Part shown: positions 34,787 to 43,554 of the stretch, in pieces
Position numbering within the stretch: position 1 is the stretch's first letter
Layout of the letters: the number at the start of each line of letters is the position of its first letter
Source of the DNA: Bacteroides sp. ET71
GTDB lineage: Bacteria > Bacteroidota > Bacteroidia > Bacteroidales > Bacteroidaceae
Assembly (NCBI RefSeq): GCF_023336905.1
Contig: NZ_JAMBLS010000012.1
Span: 1 to 64,000, forward strand
DNA: 64,000 bases
Reading direction: 5' to 3'
The notes under the pieces: generated by a model
The model's input: only the letters and a program-made list of their open reading frames with translations
Told to the model about the DNA's origin: nothing
Database searches by the model: none
Translations under genes and position numbers: made by a program

Positions 34787-37003
34787 TCACCACCATGTTT
34801 TCCCGGGCGAGCTTCCCATCTCAATATCCAGCGTTCCGCCTTCCATGATTTGTTGGTGCGTGATGTAGCTTTTGCCTAATGGTTGTCCATTCAGTTTTAC
34901 AGATTGGATGTAGGTGTTCTCCGGGTTCATGTTGTGAGCTGTTATTTTGAATGTTTTTCCGTTTGTCAGTTGCAGAACCGTTTCCGGGAACAGGGGGCTG
35001 CCTATTTCATATTCTCCGGATACGGGGTTGACCGGATAAAATCCCATGGCGCTGAACACGTACCAGGCAGACATCTGTCCGCAGTCTTCATTGCCACACA
35101 GTCCGGCCGGTGTGTTCGTATAGAGGGTTGTCATGATTTGCCGGAGGTATTTTTGTCCTTTCCACGGTTGGTTTACCTTATTATATAGGTAGGCTACGTG
35201 GTGTCCCGGCTCATTTCCGTGTGCATATTGCCCTATCATGCCTGTGCTGAAGATGGGCAACTTGCTCTTGTCCGAAGGCTGGAACGTGAACATGCTGTCC
35301 AGTTTCTGCGCAAAGCGTTCTTGTCCGCCGGACAAGGCTATCAGTCCGTTGATATCGTGTTGTACAGACCAGAAATATTGCCATCCGTTGCTTTCACAGA
35401 TGTGCGGCGTATAGTCTTCCGCTTGGAAATCTTTGACGAATTGTCCGGCTTTGTCTTTGGGCTGCATGAATGTAGAGGTCGGATTGTACACGTTCCGGTA
35501 ATTCTGCGAGCGGGCGTAAAACTCTTCCGCTATATCTTTTTTCCCCATTTTGTCTGCCATGACGGCAATGCAATAATCGTCGAAAGCATATTCCAAGGTT
35601 TTGGAGAGCGACCAGTCGTCCCCTCCGGAGGGATTGTCCAAATCGAAGGGAACATACCCATTCTTCTTGTAGAAGCCGATGCCCCGGTAGTTGTCCAGAT
35701 TGGCCGTCGCCACACAGGCAGCCAAGGCTTTTTCTGCATCAAAATCGCCTATACCTTTCAGGTAAGCGTCGGCAATCACGGCTACGGCATGATAGCCTAT
35801 CATCATGTCTGTTTCGCTTCCGTAGAAATTCCATACGGGCAATCTTCCGTTTTGCTCGGAAAAAGCCAACAGCGATTTGACCATGTCGTTCACCCGTTCC
35901 GGTTGTGTCAGTGTGAAGAGAGGGTGTGCGGCCCGGTAGGTGTCCCACAGCGAGAAGGTGCTGTAATGGGTCCAGCCGTCGGTCTGGTGGTTTTTCCCGT
36001 CGGGTCCGTAATACTGCCCGTCCACATCGTCATAAATGGTAGGTGCCAGCATGCTGTGGTATAGGGCTGTGTAGAAAACCACCTTTTCGTCGTGGTTGTC
36101 TGTTTTTATCTGTATATTTCCCAGGGCCTTGTTCCAGGCAGCTTCCGCTTTTTGCCGGTAAGTGTCGAAATCATTGTCCGGCGCTTCGGCTCTCAGGTTT
36201 CTTTCCGCTCCTTCCATGCTGACGCCTGACAGGGCGGTGACAAGGGTTATCTGTTCTCCTTGCTGCGTGGAATAGTCGAAGCGGGCTATTGTCCCTGTCC
36301 CGATGCGTTTCCCGTCTTTTTCCAAGGCTGTGGTGTCGAGCGACATTTGGGTGAAGGGGCGTGAGAAGCGTGTGCAGAAATAGATTTTCTGGTTGCGGGC
36401 CCATCCGTCAGAATAGCGGTAGCCGCGGATGGTCACCGAGTCTATCACTTCGATGTGCGAGTCTTGCGTAGCGTCCCAGTTCATCGCTTTGGCCAGATTC
36501 AGGAAGATGGCCGACTGTGCCTGCGGGAATGTATAGCGTTGGATGCCGCAGCGTTCGGTGGCAGTCAGTTCTACGTTGATGTCATAATCGGTCAGCCTGA
36601 CCTGGTAATATCCGGCAGAAGCCTGCTCGTCTTGATGGGAGAAACGGGAATGAATCCCCAGGGGGGCTTCTGCTTCCTCATAAGGCAGGGTGACAGGCAG
36701 GAACGAAATGTCATACAAGTCTCCGGCTCCTGTGCCCGACAAATGGGTATGGCTGAAACCGGCTATGGTGCTGTCCGGATAAAAGTAGCCGGCAATCCTG
36801 TCCCATCCGGGCAGGCCGTTGTCCGGACTTAGTTGTACCATCCCGAAAGGCACTTGTGCCCCCGGATAGGTGTTCCCCGTAAAATCGGTGCCAATCAGGG
36901 GATTGACCAGTGAGGCATAATCTTCATTCGTGCTTTTCGGCTGGTTGGTACAAGCAGCGAATAGAAGGCCGGCCAACCACAATGCGGACGTGGAAAGTTT
37001 CAT
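34787..37003 (-). CDS. GH92 alpha-mannosidase lipoprotein (third of three)
   Basis: A 738-residue enzyme with lipobox FAAC. Landmarks: LVNPLIGTDFTGNTYPGAQV, GFSHTHLSGTGAGDLYDISF, SLWDTYRAAHPLF, CESNGWQYFWSVQHD, AHGNEPGHHVAYLYNK and CGNEDCGQMSAWYVFSAMGF. HGNEP is intact, so alpha-1,2 activity is plausible. It has ESNGW where its paralogue has EGNAW. It is the promoter-proximal gene of the minus-strand half of the PUL, divergent from the ECF sigma gene, with a 113-bp gap before fecR that could hold a second promoter. Confidence 0.95.
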   Translation of the reverse strand: MKLSTSALWLAGLLFAACTNQPKSTNEDYASLVNPLIGTDFTGNTYPGAQVPFGMVQLSPDNGLPGWDRIAGYFYPDSTIAGFSHTHLSGTGAGDLYDISFLPVTLPYEEAEAPLGIHSRFSHQDEQASAGYYQVRLTDYDINVELTATERCGIQRYTFPQAQSAIFLNLAKAMNWDATQDSHIEVIDSVTIRGYRYSDGWARNQKIYFCTRFSRPFTQMSLDTTALEKDGKRIGTGTIARFDYSTQQGEQITLVTALSGVSMEGAERNLRAEAPDNDFDTYRQKAEAAWNKALGNIQIKTDNHDEKVVFYTALYHSMLAPTIYDDVDGQYYGPDGKNHQTDGWTHYSTFSLWDTYRAAHPLFTLTQPERVNDMVKSLLAFSEQNGRLPVWNFYGSETDMMIGYHAVAVIADAYLKGIGDFDAEKALAACVATANLDNYRGIGFYKKNGYVPFDLDNPSGGDDWSLSKTLEYAFDDYCIAVMADKMGKKDIAEEFYARSQNYRNVYNPTSTFMQPKDKAGQFVKDFQAEDYTPHICESNGWQYFWSVQHDINGLIALSGGQERFAQKLDSMFTFQPSDKSKLPIFSTGMIGQYAHGNEPGHHVAYLYNKVNQPWKGQKYLRQIMTTLYTNTPAGLCGNEDCGQMSAWYVFSAMGFYPVNPVSGEYEIGSPLFPETVLQLTNGKTFKITAHNMNPENTYIQSVKLNGQPLGKSYITHQQIMEGGTLDIEMGSSPGKTWW

Positions 37004-37147
37004 AATAAGATTTTTTTTCTTCTATTTTTTTGTAAAGAAACAGATTTCTGCTGAAAAACACTTAGCGGATTCTCTTATTTTAACAAATTAAAACGTTGCA
37101 TGTTCGTATTTGATTCGTTCCTTCTTCGTTTCTAAGGACTCGGGGCA

Positions 37148-37191
37148 GGAACGAATTTGGTACGACTTTGGAACGAACTTGGTACGACTTT
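37148..37191. repeat. 22-bp direct repeat, two copies, in the divergent PUL control region
   Basis: ggaacgaatttggtacgactt is followed directly by a second copy with one T-to-C change (37148-37169 and 37170-37191). It sits midway between the divergent GH92 and ECF sigma starts, 75 bp upstream of the sigma -7 box, where a regulator could bind. The rest of 37004-37433 holds no gene. Confidence 0.9.
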
Positions 37192-37265
37192 GGTCGGGAC
37201 GTTTCCAGGCGATTTTTTGTCTTGTTTTATTTTTCGGGAATAATTGTATTTTCATGAAAAAATCC

Positions 37266-37273
37266 TAACTTTG
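37266..37273 (+). promoter_or_regulatory. -7 element of the ECF sigma gene
   Basis: TAACTTTG matches TAnnTTTG, with an ATTG 19 bp upstream as a weak -33 box. The leader to the ATG at 37434 would be about 155 nt. Confidence 0.6.
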
Positions 37274-37433
37274 GGGCGCGTATCTACATGTTTGTCGGCA
37301 AGACGCGTGCCTGTCGATTTTTTATCATTTTCCGGGTAAGTGTTTTTGGGGGTTGGCTTGTTATATGTCATATTGGTGAAGAATAATCATTGCATTGCCA
37401 GTTTGTTTGTTGAGAAGGAGGCAGAACCAGACC

Positions 37434-38006
37434 ATGAAAAATAGTTTTGAAGAGGATTATAGGATGTTGTTTCGGCGTTATTATGCCGGATTGTCTTTCT
37501 ATGCTTCGCGGCTTGTAGGGGAAGATGATGCGGAGGATATTGTGCAGGACGTGTTCATGGAAATCTGGAAGCGGAAGGACGATATCGAACTGGGTGAGCA
37601 GGCGCAGTCTCTTCTTTACAGGTCGGTTTATGCCCGTGCCATTAATCTTATCAATCACCGTGCCGTGGTGGAAAAATACAATGCGGAAGAGGCGGAGTTG
37701 TTGAAGAAGAAGATGGAATATTACGAGCCGGATCGTTCGGAGGTGTTGAAGCGCATTGAAAACCGTGAATTGCGCGTGGAGATTTATAAAGCCATCAACG
37801 CCTTGCCGGACAAATGCAGGGAGGTGTTCAAGCTGAGTTATCTGTATGATATGAAGAACAAGGAGATTGCCGATGCCTTGAATATCTCGGCTCGGACGGT
37901 GGAGGCGCACATGTATAAGGCTTTGAAGATTTTGCGCGGGGCGCTGGCTCATCTGCGCGGGATGCTCTTGCTTCTTTTATTTTTTCTCCAAGGATTTGTA
38001 GATTAG
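37434..38006 (+). CDS. ECF RNA polymerase sigma-70 factor
   Basis: A 190-residue ECF sigma. Region 2 is FRRYYAGLSFYASRLVGEDD-AEDIVQDVFMEIWKR. Region 4 is ALPDKCREVFKLSYLYDMKN followed by KEIADALNISARTVEAHMYKALKILR. The ATG at 37434 follows AGGAGG 12 bp upstream. With FecR and the STN-bearing SusC it forms a trans-envelope signalling set that should activate the PUL when glycan binds. SusC follows after a repeat-filled 530-bp gap. Confidence 0.96.
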   Translation: MKNSFEEDYRMLFRRYYAGLSFYASRLVGEDDAEDIVQDVFMEIWKRKDDIELGEQAQSLLYRSVYARAINLINHRAVVEKYNAEEAELLKKKMEYYEPDRSEVLKRIENRELRVEIYKAINALPDKCREVFKLSYLYDMKNKEIADALNISARTVEAHMYKALKILRGALAHLRGMLLLLLFFLQGFVD

Positions 38007-38050
38007 AAAATGAAAAATTAGATAAGCTCTTAAGAGTCCGTTTGAATTTC

Positions 38051-38409
38051 CATTGGCTCTGTCATTCTGAGCGAAGTGAAGAATCTCCCTATGTGCCGGG
38101 CGTATTCGGGAGATGTTTCGACTTCGCTGCGCTCCGCTCAACATGACAGAGAAAGCGGTTCTGAATGCTCCATTGGTTCTGTCATTCTGAACGCAGTGAA
38201 GAATCTTACTATGTGCCGAGTGTATTCAGGAGATGTTTCGACTCCGCTTTGCTGCGCTCAACATGACAGAGAACACGGTTGCTAAATGCCCCCATTGGCT
38301 CTGTCATTCTGAACGAAGTGAAGAATCTCCCTATGTGCTGGGCGTATTCAGGAGATATTTCGACTTCTCAATGCTCCGCTCAACATGACAGAGAAAGTAA
38401 TTTCTGAAC
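38051..38409. repeat. Three tandem copies of a ~120-bp palindromic repeat element
   Basis: Copies start at 38051, 38171 and 38293. Each begins with cattggctctgtcattctga, continues to gaagaatctcc, and ends with the near-complement ggagatgtttcgact ... gctcaacatgacagag, so each unit can fold into one long imperfect hairpin. Copies differ at several positions. The element lies between the ECF sigma gene and its SusC target. Similar tgtcattctgagcgaag elements are scattered in many bacterial genomes. Confidence 0.93.
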
Positions 38410-38479
38410 GGTCTCTGAACGGCCTCGAATATTTTTCGGAAAAAAACTTTTTGAGAGGATAAGTGTTTTCCCGAAGACG

Positions 38480-38516
38480 GCTGTTATAAGAGTGTTATCC
38501 AAATCGGAATAACAGC
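38480..38516 (+). promoter_or_regulatory. Inverted repeat before the N-glycan SusC gene
   Basis: gctgttat (38480-38487) and ataacagc (38509-38516) form a perfect dyad with a 21-bp spacer, ending 21 bp before the SusC ATG. Its place fits an operator, the ECF promoter region or a leader hairpin. No TAnnTTTG box is visible here, as expected if the ECF factor drives this gene. Confidence 0.5.
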
Positions 38517-38537
38517 TAAAAATACTAGTAAAATGTA

Positions 38538-41500
38538 ATGTATAACCTTAAAAAGTTCAGTATGAGAAGCAAAAACTCGTGCAGACGCTCGTTGATTCGA
38601 GCGATGGTGGTTGCGGCCATGCTGACTGCCTCGACGCAGTTCGCATCCGCCCAACTGAATGTCTCTTTATCTAATTCCACTGTCGGGACGATGATAAAGC
38701 AGATTCAATCTCAATCCCAGTATCGTTTTTTCTATGACGATGAATTAGAGTCAATCCCGGTAGCGACTTTGAAACTGACAGACGCGTCTATTGAAGAAGT
38801 GCTGGAGAAGGCTTTGGCCGGCAAGAACATTTCGTACAAGGTGGACGAGAATGTCGTATATCTGTCCAAGCCGGGTGAGCAGGCACCTCAGGAACCGAAG
38901 CAGGAAAAGCCTTCCAAAAAGGTGACCGGGACAATCGTGGACAGCAACGGCGAGCCGCTGATTGGTGTTTCTATTGTGGTGAAAGGTACTACAAGCGGTA
39001 CGATTACCGACATCGACGGCAATTACACGCTGACAGTGCCCGAAGATGCTACCCTGCAATTTTCTTACGTGGGTTTCCGTAATGAGGAGATGTCCGTATC
39101 GGGACAAGATGCCCTCAACCTGACGATGGTGGAAGACACGAAGCTGCTGGATGAAGTGGTGGTGACGGCCTTGGGTATCAAACGCTCGGAGAAGGCCCTG
39201 TCTTACAACGTGCAGGAAGTGAAGTCCGACGCTGTGACGACCAACAAGGATGCTAACTTCATCAACGCCTTGAGCGGTAAGGTGGCCGGTGTGAACATCA
39301 ATGCCTCTTCTTCCGGTGTGGGTGGTGTATCAAAAGTTGTGATGCGTGGTACGAAGTCCATCATGCAGTCGTCCAACGCCTTGTATGTCATCGACGGTGT
39401 GCCTGTCTTCACGGGACGTTCCAGCTCGGACGACCGGACTGAGTTCGACTCAAGGGGCAGTTCAGAGCCTATCGCCGACCTTAATCCCGAGGATATTGAG
39501 TCGATGTCTGTGTTGACGGGTGCGGCCGCTGCCGCCCTTTACGGTTCAGATGCCGCCAACGGTGCCATCATCATTACGACCAAAAAGGGACAGGCCGGCA
39601 AACTGAGCATCACGGTGAGCAGCAATACCGAGTTTTCCAGACCTTTCGTGATGCCTGAGTTCCAGAACCGCTACGGCACGGGCAACGGAGGCGTATATTC
39701 TACTACGGGTACCAGCAGTTGGGGCGCACGGCTGAATGCTGCCAACTCTTATGGCTATGACCCGAAATCCGATTATTTCCAGACGGGTATCATAGGTACG
39801 GAGAGCATCTCGCTGTCTACGGGTACGGAAAAGAACCAGACGTATGCTTCGGCTGCTGCCTTGAACTCGAAGGGTATCGTGCCCAACAACAAATACAACC
39901 GCTATAACTTTACGGTGCGCAACACGACGTCGTTTCTTAACGACAAGATGAAACTGGACATCGGTGCCAGCTATATCTTGCAGAACGACCGTAACATGAC
40001 CAACCAGGGTCTGTACAACAACCCGCTGGTGGGCGCCTATCTGTTCCCGCGTGGCAATGATTGGGCCGACATCGAGATGTACGAGCGTTATGATCCGGCA
40101 CGTAAAATCTACACGCAATATTGGCCGGTGGGCGATGCTGGCATGACCATGCAGAATCCTTACTGGATTAACTACCGCAACTTGCGCGAGAACAAGAAGG
40201 AACGCTACATGCTGAATGCCGGGCTGAGCTATGAAATCTTCGACTGGTTGAGTGTTTCGGGCCGTGTACGCGTGGACAACTCTATCAATGACTATACGCA
40301 GAAGTTCTATGCCACGACCAATACGCAGTTGACGGGCGACTCCAACAACGGTTATTATGGCATTACCCGTACCACGGACAAGCAGTTGTACGCCGACTTC
40401 CTGGTAAACATCAACAAGACGTTTAACGAAGACTGGTCGCTGTCGGCCAATATCGGTGCATCTATCTCCGACGTGCGTCAGGATGCCATGGCGGTCGAAG
40501 GGCCCATTGCCGACGGTTCCAGCCGTTTTGCCGACGAACCGGTGGGATTGACCAACTGGTTCAACATTCAGAACTTGAGCCGTACAAGTACCCGTATGCA
40601 GAGCGGATACCGTGAACAGACGCAGTCTATCTTCGCTTCGGCCGAACTGGGTTACAAGAACACCTATTACCTGACGCTGACGGGACGTAACGACTGGCCT
40701 TCTCAGTTGGCCGGGCCTAATTCCAGCAGCAAGTCTTTCTTCTATCCTTCGGTGGGTGTGTCTGTGCTCCTTTCCGAACTGATGCCGAACCTCAACAAAG
40801 ATTACTTGTCTTACCTGAAGGTGCGTGGTTCGTGGGCATCCGTAGGTACTCCGTTCCAGCGCTATCTGGCCAATCCGCGCTATACCTGGAACGGCAGCCA
40901 GTGGAGCCAGTTGACAACGTACCCCATGTATAACCTGAAGCCGGAACGCACCGAGTCGTTCGAAGTAGGTTTGACCATGCGCTTCCTGAAGGACTTCAAC
41001 CTGGACGTGACGTATTACAATGCCAAAACCAAGAACCAGACGTTTGACCCGCAGTTGTCCGTCAGTGGTTATTCGAGAATTTATGTGCAGACGGGTGCTG
41101 TGCGCAACCAGGGTCTGGAACTTTCTTTGAGCTACTCGCATACGTGGAACAAGTTCACGTGGGACAGCGGTTTTACTTATTCGATGAACCGCAATAAGAT
41201 TCTGGAGCTGGCAGACAATGCAGTCAATCCTGCTACCGGCGAACTTTTCTCGGCCGGCGACTTGAATGTGGGTGGCTTGGGTGAAGCCCGTTTCCGTCTG
41301 CGTGAAGGCGGCAGCATGGGCGACCTTTATTCGCAGATTGATTTGGTCCGCGACAGCGAAGGAAAAATCTATGTGGATCCCAACGGGAATGTGGCTACGC
41401 GTACCATTGAAAATCCGGATAATTATATCAAGTTGGGCAGCGTACTCCCGAAGGGTAACCTGGCTTGGCGCAATACCTTCCGTTGGAACGGCATCGACTT

Positions 41501-41942
41501 GGGCTTCATGGTTTCGGCCCGCTTGGGTGGCATCGTGTTCTCGCGCACACAGGCTATTCTGGATTACTATGGCGTGTCCGAGGCTACGGCGGCTGCGCGC
41601 GACCAAGGCTATGTCAGCATCAACGGCGGCGACCAGGTTGTCCCGGAAAACTGGTACAACGTAGTGGCCGGAGGTACTTCCATTCCTCAGTATTACACGT
41701 ATTCGGCAACGAATGTCCGCTTGCAGGAAGTTTCGTTGGGCTATACCATCCCGAGAAAGAAGTTGCGTGACATTTGCGACATCCGTGTGGCCATTGTAGG
41801 ACGCAACCTCTGGATGATTTACAACAAGGCTCCTTTCGACCCCGAATCGGTGGCTACGACAGACAACTTCTATCAGGGAATCGATTATTTCATGATGCCG
41901 GCTCTGCGCAACGTGGGTGTAAACGTTAGTTTCAAATTTTAA
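38538..41942 (+). CDS. SusC-like TonB-dependent receptor with STN signalling domain
   Basis: A 1134-residue outer-membrane transporter. Order: signal peptide ending TQFASAQ (about residue 39); STN domain at about 45-110 (VGTMIKQIQSQSQYRFFYDD, ISYKVDENVVYLSK); carboxypeptidase-like domain at about 128-205 (VTGTIVDSNGEPLIGVSIVV); plug (LLDEVVVTALGIKRSEKALS ... DIESMSVLTGAAAAALYGSD); then the beta-barrel ending NVGVNVSFKF. The STN domain contacts FecR for induction. With SusD 13 bp downstream it should import oligomannose glycans released by the GH18 enzyme. Confidence 0.96.
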   Translation: MYNLKKFSMRSKNSCRRSLIRAMVVAAMLTASTQFASAQLNVSLSNSTVGTMIKQIQSQSQYRFFYDDELESIPVATLKLTDASIEEVLEKALAGKNISYKVDENVVYLSKPGEQAPQEPKQEKPSKKVTGTIVDSNGEPLIGVSIVVKGTTSGTITDIDGNYTLTVPEDATLQFSYVGFRNEEMSVSGQDALNLTMVEDTKLLDEVVVTALGIKRSEKALSYNVQEVKSDAVTTNKDANFINALSGKVAGVNINASSSGVGGVSKVVMRGTKSIMQSSNALYVIDGVPVFTGRSSSDDRTEFDSRGSSEPIADLNPEDIESMSVLTGAAAAALYGSDAANGAIIITTKKGQAGKLSITVSSNTEFSRPFVMPEFQNRYGTGNGGVYSTTGTSSWGARLNAANSYGYDPKSDYFQTGIIGTESISLSTGTEKNQTYASAAALNSKGIVPNNKYNRYNFTVRNTTSFLNDKMKLDIGASYILQNDRNMTNQGLYNNPLVGAYLFPRGNDWADIEMYERYDPARKIYTQYWPVGDAGMTMQNPYWINYRNLRENKKERYMLNAGLSYEIFDWLSVSGRVRVDNSINDYTQKFYATTNTQLTGDSNNGYYGITRTTDKQLYADFLVNINKTFNEDWSLSANIGASISDVRQDAMAVEGPIADGSSRFADEPVGLTNWFNIQNLSRTSTRMQSGYREQTQSIFASAELGYKNTYYLTLTGRNDWPSQLAGPNSSSKSFFYPSVGVSVLLSELMPNLNKDYLSYLKVRGSWASVGTPFQRYLANPRYTWNGSQWSQLTTYPMYNLKPERTESFEVGLTMRFLKDFNLDVTYYNAKTKNQTFDPQLSVSGYSRIYVQTGAVRNQGLELSLSYSHTWNKFTWDSGFTYSMNRNKILELADNAVNPATGELFSAGDLNVGGLGEARFRLREGGSMGDLYSQIDLVRDSEGKIYVDPNGNVATRTIENPDNYIKLGSVLPKGNLAWRNTFRWNGIDLGFMVSARLGGIVFSRTQAILDYYGVSEATAAARDQGYVSINGGDQVVPENWYNVVAGGTSIPQYYTYSATNVRLQEVSLGYTIPRKKLRDICDIRVAIVGRNLWMIYNKAPFDPESVATTDNFYQGIDYFMMPALRNVGVNVSFKF

Positions 41943-41955
41943 TCAGTAGATAGGT

Positions 41956-43536
41956 ATGAAAAGATATATAGTAAACACATTGATGTGGGGTGTCCTGGCA
42001 TTGGGAGCTTCCGGATGTACGGAGAAATACTTGGACATCAACTCCAACCCTTATGAACCGGGAGACTTGAATCCGGACGACTATGCGTTGGGTTCGGCCA
42101 TGAACAACTTGGCGGGCACCGTAGTGTCGGCAGACGTCAATACGGCGCAGTTTACGGACTGTCTGTTGGGTGGGCCTTGCGGCGGTTATTTTGCCGATTC
42201 CGGCGCTTGGGCATTTTCGATATCCAATTTCAATGCTACGAATGACTGGACGCGCGTGTTCATGATGAGTGACCAGATTATCCCGGTATTGTATTCGAAC
42301 TTGAACCAGGTGCAGATTGTTTCGCAGAATACGGACAATCCGGTGCCCTATGCCATAGCCATGATTATCAAGGTGGCTGCGATGAGCCGTGTTACGGACA
42401 CATACGGCCCGATTCCTTATACGCAGATTGGCGTCGATGGTCGGGTGACGGTGCCTTATGATTCGCAAGAGACTGTTTACAATGCTTTCTTCGACGAACT
42501 GGATGAAGCAATCGCTACCTTGAGCGAGAACAGCTCTTCGGCTTTGGTGCCCACCGCCGACTATGTGTACAGCGGTAATGTGCAGCAGTGGATTAAGTTT
42601 GCCAATTCGCTGAAACTTCGCCTGGCCATGCGTATTTCGTATGCCAATCCGGCTAAGGCCCGGGAGATGGCGGAAAGTGCCGTCAACCAAGAGTTCGGTG
42701 TCATCGAGAGCAACGAAGACAATGCGGCCTGGCATTATTTTGGCAGCATCACCAATCCGTTGTTCACGGCTATCAACTACAACGGCGACGAAAGCCGTCC
42801 GTCGGCTGAAATCGTGTGCTACATGAACGGCTACAACGACAACCGCCGTGCCAGCTATTTTGTGAATGAAGACGGGGCGTTCGATTCCGATGTCTATGTC
42901 GGCTTGCGCCGTAGCATTGACCGTACCGATGAGGCCCGTGCTTATTTCCCGAGCTATTCGGCCATCAACATTTCCGCGAACGATGCCATCCAGTGGATGA
43001 ATGCGGCCGAAGTGGCTTTCTTGCGTGCAGAAGGCGTGGCTGTGTTCGGGTTCAACCTGGGTGGGACAGCCAAGGATTTCTACGAACAGGGCATCCGTCT
43101 TTCTTTCGCGCAATGGGGTGCCAGCGGCGAAGACGACTACATCGAAGACGACCGGAGCGTGCCGCAAACTTACACCGACCCTGCGGGACTCAACTCTTAT
43201 GCTTCTACCATCAGCGACATTACCATCAAATGGGATGAAAGCGCTTCTACCGAAGAGAAGCAGGAACGCATCATCACGCAGAAGTGGATTGCCAACTGGA
43301 TGCTGGGCAGCGAGGCTTGGGCCGACTATCGCCGCACAGGTTATCCGCGCCTGATACCTGCCCCGGCAGCCGGCAACAAGAGCGGAGGCGTGGTGGACAG
43401 CAACCGCGGTGCGCGCCGTATGCCTTATCCGAGCGAAGAGAATGCTAACAACTACGAGAACGTGCAGTATGCCCGCGACCATTATCTGAACGGACCGGAC
43501 AATATGGCTACCGACGTTTGGTGGGCTTGCAAGTAA
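41956..43536 (+). CDS. SusD/RagB-family glycan-binding lipoprotein of the N-glycan PUL
   Basis: A 526-residue lipoprotein (MKRYIVNTLMWGVLALGASG-C, lipobox GASGC). The start KYLDINSNPYEPGDLNPDDY and the core MIIKVAAMSRVTDTYGPIPY belong to the SusD-like_2 branch. Another landmark is KFANSLKLRLAMRISYANPA. It is the surface lid for the SusC encoded 13 bp upstream. Four more lipoprotein genes follow on the same strand. Confidence 0.95.
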   Translation: MKRYIVNTLMWGVLALGASGCTEKYLDINSNPYEPGDLNPDDYALGSAMNNLAGTVVSADVNTAQFTDCLLGGPCGGYFADSGAWAFSISNFNATNDWTRVFMMSDQIIPVLYSNLNQVQIVSQNTDNPVPYAIAMIIKVAAMSRVTDTYGPIPYTQIGVDGRVTVPYDSQETVYNAFFDELDEAIATLSENSSSALVPTADYVYSGNVQQWIKFANSLKLRLAMRISYANPAKAREMAESAVNQEFGVIESNEDNAAWHYFGSITNPLFTAINYNGDESRPSAEIVCYMNGYNDNRRASYFVNEDGAFDSDVYVGLRRSIDRTDEARAYFPSYSAINISANDAIQWMNAAEVAFLRAEGVAVFGFNLGGTAKDFYEQGIRLSFAQWGASGEDDYIEDDRSVPQTYTDPAGLNSYASTISDITIKWDESASTEEKQERIITQKWIANWMLGSEAWADYRRTGYPRLIPAPAAGNKSGGVVDSNRGARRMPYPSEENANNYENVQYARDHYLNGPDNMATDVWWACK

Positions 43537-43554
43537 TGGAAAACCTTTAAAAAC

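Noticed and set aside
38076-38285. 69-codon ORF in the repeat block before SusC
   Set aside because: It is made entirely of the 120-bp repeat (SVILNAVKNL..SAQHDRE); translated repeats of this kind are common false genes.
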